Shown here one piece after another: positions 24,569 to 35,747 of a stretch of DNA of 64,000 bases. Source of the stretch: Avena insularis (lineage: Eukaryota; Streptophyta; Magnoliopsida; Poales; Poaceae); contig CM042685.1 in assembly GCA_023614405.1 (NCBI GenBank), forward strand, positions 90,510,684 to 90,574,683. The letters are read 5' to 3'. How positions within the stretch are numbered: position 1 is the stretch's first letter; each line of letters starts with the position of its first letter. The position numbers were made by a program, and so were the translations under genes. Under the pieces are notes generated by a model. That model was not told the DNA's origin. It did no database searches and saw nothing but the letters and a program-made list of their open reading frames with translations.

Positions 24569-27500
24569 ATGGCCCCCTCCACCGAGCCATGGGGCAGATC
24601 CAAATGCACTAAGGCGCTACTAGCGTCTTTCGACGAGGCAGGGATCCTTCGTGCCGGTAGATGGCGCATCCCCGCGGCCGGAGAAGTGATTCCGGATCCG
24701 CACGAGGGGGAGTTCATCTGCTTTACCAGCCACCTGGAACGGGGGCTGGGCTTCCCAACTTCCCTCTTCTTCCGGCGTTTCTATGCCTACTAAGGAATCT
24801 AACCATCAGATCTGGGTCCGCATAGTATCAATCAGCTCGCCATTTTCGTGGCGTTCTACGAGTGCTATCTAGGCTGTAAGCCCTACTTTCCCCTCTGGCA
24901 AGACCTGTTCCACGAGAGAATCAGCCGCGAAGAGACAGGCGGCCCGATGCTAGCCGCGGGTGGCCTGATGTTCCAGCTGAAGTCGAAGGCATCGTTCTTC
25001 GATCTGATGCTGCCCGCCAAGGCGGCGAACGAGTGGAAGAAGTACTGGTTCTACGTCACCGAGGCGAATCCAGGCGATGAAGTGGCGCTTCCAAGGTAAT
25101 CCACCGACCGGCCTGAGCCGCGTCGACTCCAGGTCGCCAAACTCCCGCTGGAACAGCGGATGGTTGTCGATGAAATGTTACAAACCATCCGCGACCTGAA
25201 GAAGAAAGGCCTCCAGACCATCAACTTCTACAACTGCTGGCTCGGGCGGCGGCTCGTGCCCCTGGCCAGCGGCAACCACTACATGTATGAGTATACGGGC
25301 AAGGACGACCCGACGAAGTCCTGCCTCGTTGAGTGGAGACTCAACGATTATACGCAGGCCCTGAAGAAGATAACCCAGGCCGTGTACCTCGACGCAAAGT
25401 CCGGGGTTGCCCCTTATATTGCAAGGCGCCCCTTACACTCGCAGTCGCAGCTTGTGCATTCGCGGTCGTGCTAACATTGTTTGTTCTTGTTGAAGTTGTT
25501 CCAAGTGGTGGAAGGGTGGCTTCCACCCGCAGATGACGAGAACTTGAGCTCGTCCGTCCAGGACAGAAGCGAGTCATCGCCCGCCAAAGGTAACACCGAG
25601 AGTGACGGAGGCGACGACGACGATGACGAAGATGGCAAGCCCGCGGAGGTTGCTGCCCCCACGGTTCGCAAATCTCGCGGGCAACACCAGCGCGAGCTCG
25701 AATCGAGCATGAGCCTTGAGACCGACGACGATGATGATGAGGAGATTCCCGAGCACACCTCACATTGCGAGACCACGCCATCGAAGAAGAAGAAGAAAGC
25801 TCCGCCGAAGAAGAAGATGAAGCCAGTGAAACCGATATCTCCGCCCCGATCTGCGAACAGCTCTGACGCCACCAGCTCGGATGAGGGCGCGATGGCACAC
25901 GTGACTGCGGCAACAGGCGTTGCCGCCCCCAGGGACAAGGTGTCGTTGGTGCCGTTACCACCGCCATTCGCCCCAGTCGTTAGCCTGGGGACCTCTCCAG
26001 CCGTAGGGGCCTCGTCGCCAAGGGGGGTTCCTGCATCAATTACCACGGAGGCTCCTGCGGCGGCTTCATCTTCGAAGAAGCCGTCGGTGTCTTGGGCACA
26101 CGATCTGTTTGAGACGGGCCTCACTCGGAAGTTGGGGCCCGAACTGGAGAAGCTGGCCAGCATCCGCACCGGTCTACGGTTCCTACCAGTCGCCAAGTGA
26201 GTGCTGCTCTGTCCTTTACTCATCTCCTTACTTTTCGTTTTAATCAGACAGTCTTATTCATAAAATTGTTTCACAGAACTGGTCTTAAAAAGATCGGCCA
26301 TCCTTCCGTGGCCAAGGTTCCGCCAGTCTTCACCAAGGTGTCATCAGATTCCTCGCGGAAGAGGAAAACCGACGAGGTCGCTGCTCCTGCCGAAGGCGTC
26401 AAGAGGGCGAAAGGCGACGAAGTCGTCACAGTCTCTGATGATCTGGCGATCACTCCGAGCGGTCCTCCAACTGCAGCGGAAGTACCCTCGAAGACCAAGG
26501 AGGGTGTTGGGTCATATCACATAGTGGTTGCAGACTCACCCGATGTGGCCGAGCCGACTCCGAGTGGCGCAACGGTGTCTACAGCGACCTTCCCTCGCTT
26601 CATGGCGAAAGCGGCCACAGCGAGTGCCTCGGCGCCAGCGATCCGGATGCCTGGGGTCGCCGAGGCGGAAGTTGAGTAGCGTCGCAGCCATACTCCGGTC
26701 ATGCTTGCGTCGGTGGATGCGCTGGAGCTTCACGGCATGCTAGGCGCTGCTATCCAGGTATGTCCAGTCCCCGAGGATCATCGGGCCACTGAATTTTAGT
26801 GGTTGGATTCTTAATGTTTTCATATCATCCAGTCCCCGAGTGCCTAGTCGTTGAATCTCAGTGGGTGGGCACTCAAGAATTTCATTATCCAGTCCCCGAG
26901 TGCCTAGTCGCTGAATTTCAACAGGTGGGCACATAGGAATTTCATTATCCAGTCCCCGAGTGCCTAGTCGCTGAATTTCAGCAGGTTTGGGCACTTAGGA
27001 ATTTCATTATCTAGTCCCCGAGTGCCTAGTCGCTGAATTTCAGCGGGTGGGCACTTAGGAATTTCATTATCCAGTCCCCGAGTGCCTAGTCGCTGAATTT
27101 CAGCGGGTGGACACTTAGGAATTTCATTATCCAGTCCCCGAGTGCCTAGTCGCTGAATTTCAGCGGGTGGGCACTTATGAAGTATTTGTTGTTGAAGTTG
27201 TAGCGTGTGCGCAGGGTCTGCAGCGCGAATCAGCTGAACGGCTTGCTACCAAGTGTCGCTTGGAGAAGGAGCTTGTTACCGTCCAGGAGGCGAACAAGGA
27301 GCTTCAAGCAGCTGCAGCCGAGGTGAAGGAAGCCCGCCAAGGCCTCGTCCCGGTGGGTGACTTGACGGCGGCTCAATCCGCTCTAAGCGTGGCCGAGCAG
27401 GAAGCTCAAGGAGGCAAAGGCGGAAGCGAGCTCAGCGGAGGGGCGAGCGAAAGCTCCTGTTACTTCTGCCGCTGAAGAGCGGAAAGTATCTGATGCGCTC

Positions 27501-28236
27501 GTTGTTGGGCTGCAAAACGACTTTTCTTCTCTTCAAAGCTTCATCACGGACCTCTGCCGACCGCTAATTGGTAAACCTTCCTTCTTCTTCCCTCCGACAG
27601 CAATAACTGTATTGTGATGTCGATAGTTTGCTCACTGCTTGCTTCTGTGCCGTAGGTCGGATCATTGATGACGCGGAAGAAGCGCGGTCATACGACGCGC
27701 GGCAATGTGTGACCACCCTGGTCGACTCAGCCGCGTTGTCAGCGACTTGCCTTCGAGCATATTTTTAGGAGATATCACCCACGGAAGTGATCCCCAGCGA
27801 CCTTGTCGAGGTATGGCACTATCTGGAGAAGTCTCTGTTGGTCGTCGAGTTCATAACGTGGTCGGCCTTCCGGCGCGGGGAAGCGACGGCGCTCAGCCTT
27901 GTGCTTGCCCACTTCCCGGAGGATTTCGACCTTGACGATGTCATGAGCGGCTACCCCTCTTCAACGGGCTTGGTGGAGATTGCCGAGGTGCTGAAGCTGA
28001 CGTACCGGGCCACGGTGTACTCCGATCGCGTTTGGGCGATGGGCGACCTCATCCCCTATCAGGAGACGATTGTCGCTCCCAATGATGCTAAACCGAAGCA
28101 TCAGGACTTCAAGGTCGAGCAACCGTTCCGTGCAGCGATGGCGGGCGAGTTGATGACATACCGGTCGAACCCGTACGTGCCTTTCATCCGCAGCCGCAGG
28201 GATGGTGGCGCGTCTACATCAAAACATGCAGAGTAG
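24569..28236 (+). pseudogene. Antisense multi-exon ORF of element G (putative gypsy-type transposon domain)
   Basis: This gene runs opposite to gag-pol and converges on it. The N-terminal part (24569-25474) resembles the Pfam domain called putative gypsy type transposon (PF04195): FEAGILRAG-like start, GEFICFTSHLERGLGFP, INQLAIFVAFYECYLG, then FWLW-like PLWQDLFH and GGLMFQLK. Its function is unknown to me. The middle (25481-26757) is Ser/Pro/Ala-rich with acidic runs and a lysine patch (SKKKKKAPPKKKMK) that could be a nuclear localisation signal. 27215-27570 looks like a coiled coil; the C-terminus is at 27656-28236. Canonical introns fit at 26197-26276 (keeps the frame), 26758-27214 and 27571-27655. 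In-frame stops at 24791, 25097 and about 27766 show that this copy is broken. Confidence 0.8.
26829..27180 (+). repeat. 60-bp minisatellite, six units plus one diverged unit, inside an intron
   Basis: Units start at about 26827, 26887, 26947, 27009, 27069 and 27129, each with CCAGTCCCCGAGTGCCTAG then TCGCTGAATTTCAGC and GTGGGCACTTAGGAA. A diverged seventh copy begins at 26764. The array fills the predicted intron 26758-27214 of the antisense gene and ends 34 bases before its acceptor. Confidence 0.93.
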
Positions 28237-28364
28237 AAGTGTTATGCCCTTGGGCATTAGTATGGAATAACTATGTAACTTTCCTTGTCTGTGGAACAAT
28301 TTGTGCTGCTATAAAGGAAACTCGTGTTATTTTTTCATTCGTTTTGCGATTTTGATTGAGCGAG

Positions 28365-28945
28365 TCCCCGAGCGCGTCCGCCCTTTTTATGGGGTTTACC
28401 TCGTTGTTATATGTTTGTTAACTTTTAATGAATTAAGGTCGACTCGCCATAGCTCGGAGAGACAGTCGCATGGCGACTCCCAGGGGTGCTCTTTACTTGA
28501 CCGTTTTCCCGGGCGCAAACGAGGTCGGGTTGCCGAGTCCCCGAGCGTGGTACTTGGTGGTTCTAGTCGCAGGCCCAAGGTAGGTGAGGACTAAGCGCGT
28601 TATTGTAAGCGCGTCGCTCCTGCTTGATCCGGAGGATCAGTCACATGGCAAGTCCTAGGCGTGCTCTCATACTTGGCGTTTTTCCCTAGTCGCCCGTATC
28701 TGACCAAGTGTTAGTCCCCGAGCGTGGTACTTGGCCGTTCGAGTCGCTGCGCCAAGGATGCGGAGGACTTGGTCGCTGTGGGGAGCGAGTGCAGTTGTCT
28801 TGGCTCGGGGAGCCAGTCGAGCTAGGCGACTCCAATGGGGCTCCGGGTTGGCGTTTTTCGTGGACGTTACGAGGCCTGAGGTTTCCCAGTGCCCTCGTAC
28901 CGCACTACTTGGCCCTGCCGGTCGCTTTGCCAAAGGTTGACTTCT
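28365..28945. repeat. About three diverged ~175-bp tandem units between antisense ORF and pol
   Basis: AGTCCCCGAGCGTGGTACTT recurs at about 28536 and 28711, each followed by a GTCGC and CCAAGG block. A more diverged third unit (CCCAGTGCCCTCGTACCGC, about 28880) is followed by GTCGCTTTGCCAAAGG. An extra AGTCCCCGAGCG lies at 28364. This is the spacer where the two convergent coding regions of G end; 28237-29090 holds no other feature. Confidence 0.75.
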
Positions 28946-29091
28946 GCGAATAGCGTAGCGCTGCTATTACGAGTGCGAGTGGCACAAGACACGGAGAGTA
29001 GACACAATTTTCGGTAACCAATCTATTTTTATTTCATAGCGGGTGGGAAGTACATGTATGGAGTTCTAGGAGTACAACTTCCGTAGGAGGT

Positions 29092-30330
29092 TTACATTCC
29101 ATGGCCGCTTGACATCGAGTTTTCCGTCTCCTCGGACGTCGGTGAGGTAGTAGGCGTCGTTGCCCAGGACTCGCCCGATGGCGAATGGTCCCTCCCAAGG
29201 GGGGGGAGCTTGTGCATGCCTTTCTTGTCCTGGATTAGGCGCAGTACCAGGTCACTTTCTTGGAAAGTGCGAGTCCTTACTCGCCGGCTATGGTAGCGGC
29301 GCAGCCCTTGCTGGTAGATGGCGGTGCGGGAGCGAGCTAGGTCGCGTGCCTCGTCGAGCTGATTGACTCCGTATTGGCGTGCGAGTTCGTTTGCGGCCTC
29401 CGTATAGTTGACCACCCTTGGTGAGTCGTGCTCGAGGTTGGTTGGCATGACTGCCTCGGCGCCGTAAACCATGAAGAAGGGGGTGAATCCTGTCGATCTG
29501 GTGACGGAAGTGCGGATGCCCCAGATGACGGAGGTTAGCTCCTCGACCCAGCACCTGGCGGTGCGCTCGAGTGGGACTTGTAGCCGTGGCTTCAGTCCAT
29601 GGAGGACGCTCTGATTGGCGCGTTCTGCCTGGCCGTTGGACTCTGAGTGAGCAACTGAGGCGAGGTCGAGTCGAATGTGGTGTTCTTCGTAGAACTCGGC
29701 CATGGCTCCTTTGGCGAAGTTGGTGTCGTTGTCCGTGATGATGTTGTTTGGGAACCCGTAGCGATAGATGAGCTCGCGTAGGAACTTGGTGGCGGTCTTC
29801 CCGTCGCATTTGCGGACTGGCTTGGCCTCCACCCATTTTGTGAATTTGTCGACTGCGACTAGGAGGTGGGTGAAGTCGAAGGGGGCCTTCTTGAAGGGGC
29901 CTACCATGTCCATGCCCCATACGGTGAACGGCCAGGTGATGGGGATTGTCTTGAGCGCCGAGCTCGGCACGTGGGTCTGGTTGGCGTATTTCTGGCATCC
30001 GACGCACCGCTGGACAATGTCGACAGCGTCTGCGTGTGCAGTGAGCCAGTAGAAGCTGTGTCGCATAGCCTTTGTGACCAGAGAGCGGGTGCCGGCGTGG
30101 TGGCGGCAGTCGCCGGAGTGGATGTCTTGGAGGATTTTGCGTCCTTCGGCGGGTTGAACGCACCGTTGAAACACGCCGGTCACGCTGCGCTTGTGGAGCT
30201 CGCCGTTGATGATGATGAAGTATTTGCAGCGGCGTGTTATCATCCGGGCCTCCGTTTCATCCGCGGGCAGGGTGCCTCCCTCTAGGTAGGCGACGTATGG
30301 CGTGGTCCAGTCACTTGGCTCGGCGATTAG
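29092..30330 (-). pseudogene. Integrase of element G
   Basis: The longest intact stretch of G pol. The HHCC module appears first (CRHHAGTRSL, then CVGCQ), followed by WGMDMVGPFKKAPFDF with the first Asp, ITDNDTNFAKGAM with the second, and HSESNGQAERANQSV with the Glu, so the D-D-E triad is intact. A C-terminal region (VYGAEAVMPT, then DLVLR) follows. A run of eight G at 29199-29206 shifts the frame: the normal C-terminal motif (GPFAIGRVLGNDAYYLTD) is readable in another frame at about 29105-29180, giving an aberrant tail that ends at 29092. No chromodomain is present, as expected for Tat. Confidence 0.92.
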
Positions 30331-30489
30331 TGCGACCAGGGCTGCCTCTGGTTGCAGCGGGATTCCGATGTCGATCTCCCTTGGGGGAGAGACGGAAGGT
30401 TTGGTGATGGTGTCCAGGAAGACGCCGGCGGGTGGTGCGAGTCGAGCCGAGCCGATGCGAGAGAGTGCGTCATCCTCCTCGTTCTTCCG

Positions 30490-31376
30490 CCTGTCAATCC
30501 ACTCGACGGAGTAGCCTGCGAAGTGTCCACCCAGCTGGTCCACTGCTTGGCGGTATGCCGCCATGGTGGGGGGGACGGCATCGTAGGTGCCGGCGACTTG
30601 ACCGGCGACGAGGTCGGAGTCTCCGTAGCAGCGCAGGCGATTGACGTTCATCTCCTTGGCAGCTCGCATGCCGTGGAGTAGCGCCTCGTACTCGGCCATG
30701 TTGTTGGTGCAGGGGTGAAGTCGAGGTAGAGGACGTAGCATAGCTTGTCGCCCTTCGGAGATGTTAGCACGATCCCCGCCCCTGCGCCGTCCGTGTTCTT
30801 GGAGACGTCGAAGTGTAGTTTCTAGTAGTGGAGGTATGGCAGCTTTTCTGGCTGCTGGGCCTCCTCCCAATCGGCGAGGAAGTCTGCGAGAGCCTGCGAT
30901 TTGATCGCCTTGCATGGCTCGTACTTGATGTTGTGGACGCCGATCTCGACGGCCCACTTGGCGACTCTCCCAGTCTCCTCGCGGTTGTGGATGATGTCCT
31001 GCAACGGTGCTGAGGAGACAACCGTTATTGGGTGGTACTGGAAGTAGCGCGGCAATCACCGTTGTGCTCTGAAGACCGCGTATACCAATTTCTGGTATTG
31101 CGGGTAGCGCTGGCGCGACTCGATGAGGACTTCGCTGACGTAGTACACTGGTCGCTGCACCGGGCACTCCTTCCCTTCCTCTAGCCGTTCGACGACCATG
31201 ACGGCGCTGACGACGCGTTCGGAAGCCGCGACGTAGACCAGAATGGGTTCCTTGTCGATGGGGGCGGCGAGTAGCAGTGCTGCGAGTAGCACCTCCTTAA
31301 GGGCGTGGAGCGCGTCGTCTGCCTCCTTGTCCCATTGGAAGGTGGGGTTCTTGCGCATTAGGCGGTAGAGGGGCAT
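30490..31376 (-). pseudogene. RNase H and additional RNase H (aRH) of element G
   Basis: 31056-31376 carries the ordinary gypsy RNase H (KEPILVYVAASERVVSAVM, RYPQYQKLVYAVFRAQR). After a stop near 31055, ALADFLADWEE (30870-30905) marks the linker found in Tat elements. A second RNase H of plant type follows: FDVSKNTDGAGAGIVL (about 30745-30800), NNMAEYEALLHGMRAAKE, then CYGDSDLVAGQV and NEEDDALSR. A TGG-to-TAG-like stop lies just before FDVS (about 30825) and a frameshift separates the first aRH block from NNMAEYE near 30720. The dual RNase H is the main evidence for the Tat clade. Confidence 0.88.
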
Positions 31377-31425
31377 CGCCTTTTCGCCTAACCGGGGGAT
31401 GAAGTGACTGAGAGCCGTGACTCGC

Positions 31426-32195
31426 CTAGCCAGCTTCTGGACGTCGCGCAGGCACTCGGGTTTGCCGAGTCGAGCGATCGTGTTGATCTTGGCGGGGTTC
31501 GCCTAGATCCCGCGCTTGGAGACGACGTATCCCAGTAGATGTCCAGTTGGCACACCAAAGGTGCACTTTCCTGGGTTTAGCTTTATCTTGTACTTCCGCA
31601 GGTTGGCGAATGTCTCCGCCAGGTCGGTGAGTAGATCGTCCTGGCGAGCGGACTTCACCACCATGTCGTCGATGTAGACGTGGATATTGCGGCCGATCTG
31701 GCTCGCAAGGCACTCCTGCATGCACCTCTGGTAGGTCGCCCCGACGTTTTTGAGGCCGAAGGTCATGGCAGTGTAGCAGAAGGCTCCGAATGGCGTGATG
31801 AACGCCGTCTTCTCTTCGTCCTCGATGGCCATTTTGATCTGGTTGTATCCAGAGTAGGCGTCGAGGAAGCATAGCGCCTCCGAGCCCGCGGTGGAATCGA
31901 TGATTTGGTCGATCCGCGGGAGGACGAATTGCTCCTTCGGGCTGGCATTGTTTAAGTTTGTGTAGTCGATACACATTCTCCAGGTCCCGTTTTTCTTCTC
32001 GACCAGGACTGGGTTTGCCAGCCACCTGGAGTACTTGATTGGCCGGATGAAGCCTGCACCGAGTAGACGCTGCACCTCCTCGGTGATGGCTCGGCGGCGC
32101 TCTTCATTGAAGGGCCGCAGGGACTGCTTGACAGGTCGCACTTTGGGGTCGGCGTTGAGTTTGTGCTCAGAGAGTTCCCTCGGGACACCAGGCAT
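31426..32195 (-). pseudogene. Reverse transcriptase of element G
   Basis: Motifs in order: KQSLRPFNEERRRAI, VQRLLGAGFIRPIKYSRWLA, CIDYTNLNNASPKEQFVLPR, IDSTAGSEALCFLDAYSGYN, MTFGLKNVGATYQRCM, then the catalytic VYIDDMVVKS (about 31655-31690), and LLGYVVSKRGI. The run of 230 residues is uninterrupted to a stop at 31503. Downstream text continues as the connection to RNase H (IARLGKPECLRDVQKLARR-like, 31430-31500). This is a well-kept RT core, with all catalytic Asp residues visible. Confidence 0.93.
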
Positions 32196-32258
32196 GTCAA
32201 TTGGCTTCCATGCGAAGATGTCCCTATTCTCACGGAGGAACTCGATGAGCGTTCCTTC

Positions 32259-32855
32259 CTATGTTGGGCTCATGCCTGTCCCGATCATCACCATCTGGCT
32301 GGAGTCGCCTGGGACCAGCTCGACGGTGCGGGTATGTGTCGTTGCCTCGAAGGCGGTGGAGTTGCCGCCCTCCGAATTGGGCTTCTTGAGTATGGTGGGG
32401 TCGTTGCTGTTGACCCGGCTCGCGTACTTGGCGAGCTCCTCGGCGTGGTTGGCCTCTGCCGCGATGACGGCGTCAGCGAGTTCGGCCCCTTTGGCCTCGC
32501 ATTCTGCGGCCATGTCGGGGTCGCCATGGATGGTGATGATGCCGCACGGCCCTGGTAGCTTCATCGCATTGTACGCGTAGTGGGGTGCTACCATGAACTT
32601 GGTGAACGCCTGGCGCCCCAGGACGCAGTGGTAGGGGCTGTCGAAGGGCACCAGCTCGAAGACGATCCGCTCGGTGTGGAAGTTTGCTGGTGTGCCGAAG
32701 GTGACAGGCAGCGTCACCTTACCGATCGGGTACGCCTTCCGACTGGGGACAATGCCGTGGAAGGTGGTGTAGGTCGTCTCGATCATCGACTGTGGGAGCC
32801 GCAGTCGCCTGAAGGTGTCCAGGTACAAGATGTTGATGGAGCTTCCGCCGTCCAT
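32259..32855 (-). pseudogene. Aspartic protease of element G
   Basis: The N-terminal MDGGSSINILYLDTFRRL is the Tat-type protease active site (DGGSS in place of DSGAT). LGRQAFTKFMVAPHYAYNAM is the conserved C-terminal hydrophobic motif. The upstream residues that complete the domain are in the 32871-33227 ORF, ending with a stop at about 32871-32873 just before the active site. The stretch following the protease (32260-32500) is a charged linker to RT. Confidence 0.85.
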
Positions 32856-32870
32856 CAGTGTTTTGGGGAT

Positions 32871-35135
32871 CTAGTAGTCTCCCACCTTTGGCTTGACCAC
32901 TAGGGCGACTCGACCCGGATACTCGATCCGTGGCGAGTGGTCCTCGCGACTCCAGATGATTGGTTGCTCCGACCAATTGAGGAACTGGGGGATGTCTATC
33001 TGGGCCACCGCGTTGATGGCGACGGCCCGGGCGATGACCTTCTTCTCGCGCTTCGTGTTGAAGCTTGTGAAGGTGTGGAGCGAGCCGGCGACGCTGCCGA
33101 ATTTTCCGCTGTTCGGCGGGTTGTTGTCAGGGTCTTCCCATGCGCGCTGTGCCTTATCGATCTCCTTGAGAGAGTGGCAGTCGGCGGTCGTGTGCGTGGC
33201 GGGCTTTCCTTCCCTGCTGTGAAACACACAAGGTTGGTTAAGAAGGGCCGCGGGATCGAACCTCGACTTTGCCTTGTAGTTGCCACTGTCACGGCGCTGT
33301 CCTCCGTCGCGGCGGAAGCTCTTGGGCTCACTCTAAGCGTATCCGGCGTTGGCGACGAAGTCGACTCGCCCGTCACTGTGGCGTTGCCGGTGAGACGAGT
33401 GTTGTTGTAGCGTAACTCGGGTCGCCTCCCGTTGTCATGGCCGCTCGTGCGGCGATGTCCTCCCGACTCGTCGTTGGTTTCTTGGTTTGGGTCCTCTTCC
33501 GTGTATTTCTTTGCGATCTCCAGGAGGTCCAGTATGTTGTCGAGCGTGCGGTACACTCGTTTGAGCTTGGCAACCAGGGGCTCGTAGCGGCACGAGGTCT
33601 TGAAGCAGTGGATCGCGGTGTCTGGGCGGATTCCGGTCGCGTTATACCACAGATCTTGCCACCGTTGGACCCAGCTGCGGGTCGACTCGCGGGGTCCCTG
33701 GACGCATCGCTCTAGGTCCTCGATGGTGGTGGCGCGGGTGTATGAGCACTCGAAGTGCCTGACGAAGGCATCGTGCATATCCTCCCAGGAGTAGATCCTA
33801 TCCGCGGGGAGGGTGTTAATCCACTGCCTGCATGCTCCCTCCATTATCAGGGGAGGTAGCGGGCGGCGAGTAGATCGGTGTGGCCGGCAATACCCATCGC
33901 CATGAGGTAGGTATCCAACCACACGGAGAGATCGTACGAAGGGTCGTACTTTTCTATTTCCTTTAGCGCTTTGAAGTTCACCGGGTATCTTTCACCTCGG
34001 ATCATCAGTCTGAAGCACGAGGGCCCCACTCGGCTCAGCGATGCCCTTGGTTCGCCGTCGTGGCGGTTGACGAGGGTGTGCCGCAGGTCATCAGGCTGAC
34101 GTGCGCGCCAGCTCTGGTTGTTGATGATGTGGGTGTGGGCGTCGACGGGTTGTACATTGGCGGCGACGAAGTTGTTCGCCAGCCAAGGGTCGTTGGTGGA
34201 GAGTGCCGCGTTCGCAGGTCGGTGTTGGAGGGGTAGGGGTTCGGGTGGCAGGCAGTTGAGAGTATTCGCCGCGATGGGGTGTCCGCTCAAGGCCGCTCTA
34301 TTGCCTGATGAACGCGAGTTTTAAAACCATTGCCCGCTCTGCTGCCTGATGAACGCGATACTGCCAGTTTTAACACCATTGGCTGTTGCCCCTGGTGGAG
34401 AGGTGCTTCCTGGCTGCGTTCTCGCGAATCGCGTGCTTTCCGCGGCGGGTCATTTTCGTCGTCGAAATTTAGGGTGCGCTCCTAAACGGTAGGATTCAGG
34501 CGCGACCTGATTCGAAGTTGGTGGTAGCGCAACAGCTCCTGTGCTGTCACCTGCTCGAGGCAAATTTTTTCGCGCTCGGCTTGTTCCTTGCGGACTGCCT
34601 CCGCCAGCTTCAGGCGGAGTTCCTCGACCTCTGTTACCATCGCGTTTGGTGGAATCGGCGTGGATAAGGGGTCTTCTGGCGGGGCGACGCCAGTTGCAAT
34701 GTAGGTCGCGGCGTGGCGACCGGTTCCGTCGTGGGGGTCGGCGAAGTTCTCCGACCTGGAGTCGAAGTCAAAGATCCCGAGGATGGAGGGATCCTCGAAG
34801 TCTCCAATGTTGGAGACCTGGGTGATGGTACCTGTGGGCGATGCGGCGACGATGGATCCAGAGAGTGACGCCGGGGTCGCCGAATCAGCGTCGTCGTTGA
34901 GGGCCGCATCGTCCGTGGCCACGTTGCTGTGGGCCGAGTCATACTTGGAGGCGAGGCGGTGAATCGTGCGGACCTGGCTCTCAGAGAGCCGGTCGCGTGG
35001 CGGCGACTCGCGGATGCGAGCCGAGTCCTCCGAGACGATGACATCGGTGAGGCCGACAAAGAGGTTGATCGTTCCGACCGGCAGGATCACGCTGTGTGTG
35101 ACGGGCCGCGCCGCCGGGACGTAGCTTCTCGGCAA
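32871..35135 (-). pseudogene. gag: Gag of element G (broken into at least four pieces)
   Basis: Pieces at 35135-34482, 34290-33847, 33922-32996 and 33227-32871. The first ends in a heptad-like stretch (VEELRLKLAEAVRKEQAERE). The central part holds the retrotransposon-gag core: SYDLSVWLDTYLMAMG, ACRQWINTLPADRIYSWEDM, HDAFVRHFECSYTR, RESTRSWVQRWQDLWY. The last piece contains FHSREGKPATHTTADC, the degenerate zinc-binding motif usual in Tat gag in place of a CCHC knuckle. Frameshifts lie near 33860-33920 and 33200. A stop and a short tandem duplication (GCCTGATGAACGCGA at about 34304 and 34345) lie between 34290 and 34482. Confidence 0.88.
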
Positions 35136-35236
35136 AATCTAGAGCATCTCACCGATCGCGATCATGCGGCCGGTGGCGATCGACTCGTTGATGGGCAGAT
35201 TGGATCTCACCGCAGAACACCGGCCTAACCGGCCAG

Positions 35237-35254
35237 GCCCCACGGTGGGCGCCA
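35237..35254 (-). other. Primer-binding site of element G (not tRNA-Met)
   Basis: Minus strand TGGCGCCCACCGTGGGGC directly follows the 5' LTR. It differs from the TGGTATCAGAGC site of the other elements here. Tat-clade elements are often primed by tRNA-Arg; I believe that is the case here but could not check it. Confidence 0.75.
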
Positions 35255-35255
35255 C

Positions 35256-35747
35256 TGTCGTGGGAATGACCACGGCAGATGCTGCAATCGGCAGCGAGCA
35301 GTAGAACATGGGGCAAGGGCGGCCAGCCATCTGCGGTGCGAGATGAGGGCGGAGACACAAGGGTTTACCCAAGTTCGGCCCCCCGGAGGGTAAAGACCTA
35401 CTCCTGCTAGATTGTATTATGGTGAGAGTACAATGGGGCGAGCTCGACGGCTAGGCGGTGAGTCGCTTGGGTGTATGATGGAACGTATCATCTATGCGTC
35501 CCCTAGGGAGGTTTATATAGACTCACCTCGCTAGGGTTTATAGATCACAACCGAATTAGTTAAGGATTTGGAGATTCTATGACCTAGTCCGACTGGGCCT
35601 AGCTACGCTCCTGGGCCTTTAGTTTCCAGTCGCCTGAGTCCACGCCAAGTCTTGATCCAGTCGTCGTCCTGCAGGCCCACTCGCTGACGGCTTGGGCCAG
35701 TAGGAAACATCCTGTTGGGTAATACCCCGGTAGGCATATCCCCATCA
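35256..35747 (-). repeat. 5' LTR of element G, complete (492 bp)
   Basis: Ends TG...CA on the minus strand (35747 to 35256), flanked by TCTCC at 35748-35752. A TATA sequence, CTATATAAAC on the minus strand, lies at about 35513-35522; the 3' copy has TACATAAAC at the equivalent place (24340-24350). Confidence 0.92.

Larger units (their letters stand above)
24082..35747 (-). mobile_element. Element G: Tat-clade Ty3/gypsy element (RIRE2/Grande-like) with antisense ORF
   Basis: Flanked by TCTCC (24077-24081 and 35748-35752). The minus strand reads LTR (35747-35256), primer site, gag, protease, RT, RNase H, second RNase H, integrase, a repeat-rich spacer, an antisense ORF, and an LTR (24510-24082). 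The additional RNase H domain and an antisense extra ORF between pol and the 3' LTR are hallmarks of the Tat clade. It is 11,666 bp long. gag and pol are cut by several stops and frameshifts, and the 3' LTR lacks its first ~65-80 bases together with the polypurine tract. Confidence 0.93.

Noticed and set aside
25341..26223. Minus-strand ORFs of 208 and 250 residues, Ser-rich
   Set aside because: Antisense of the Ser/Pro/Ala-rich exon of the plus-strand gene in G; GC-rich codons favour open frames on both strands.
26829..27180. CRISPR-like regular repeats
   Set aside because: Units are contiguous 60-bp tandem repeats without unique spacers, in a plant retrotransposon intron.
29768..32580. Plus-strand ORFs of up to 181 residues opposite pol of G
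   Set aside because: Shadows of the well-supported integrase and RT frames.
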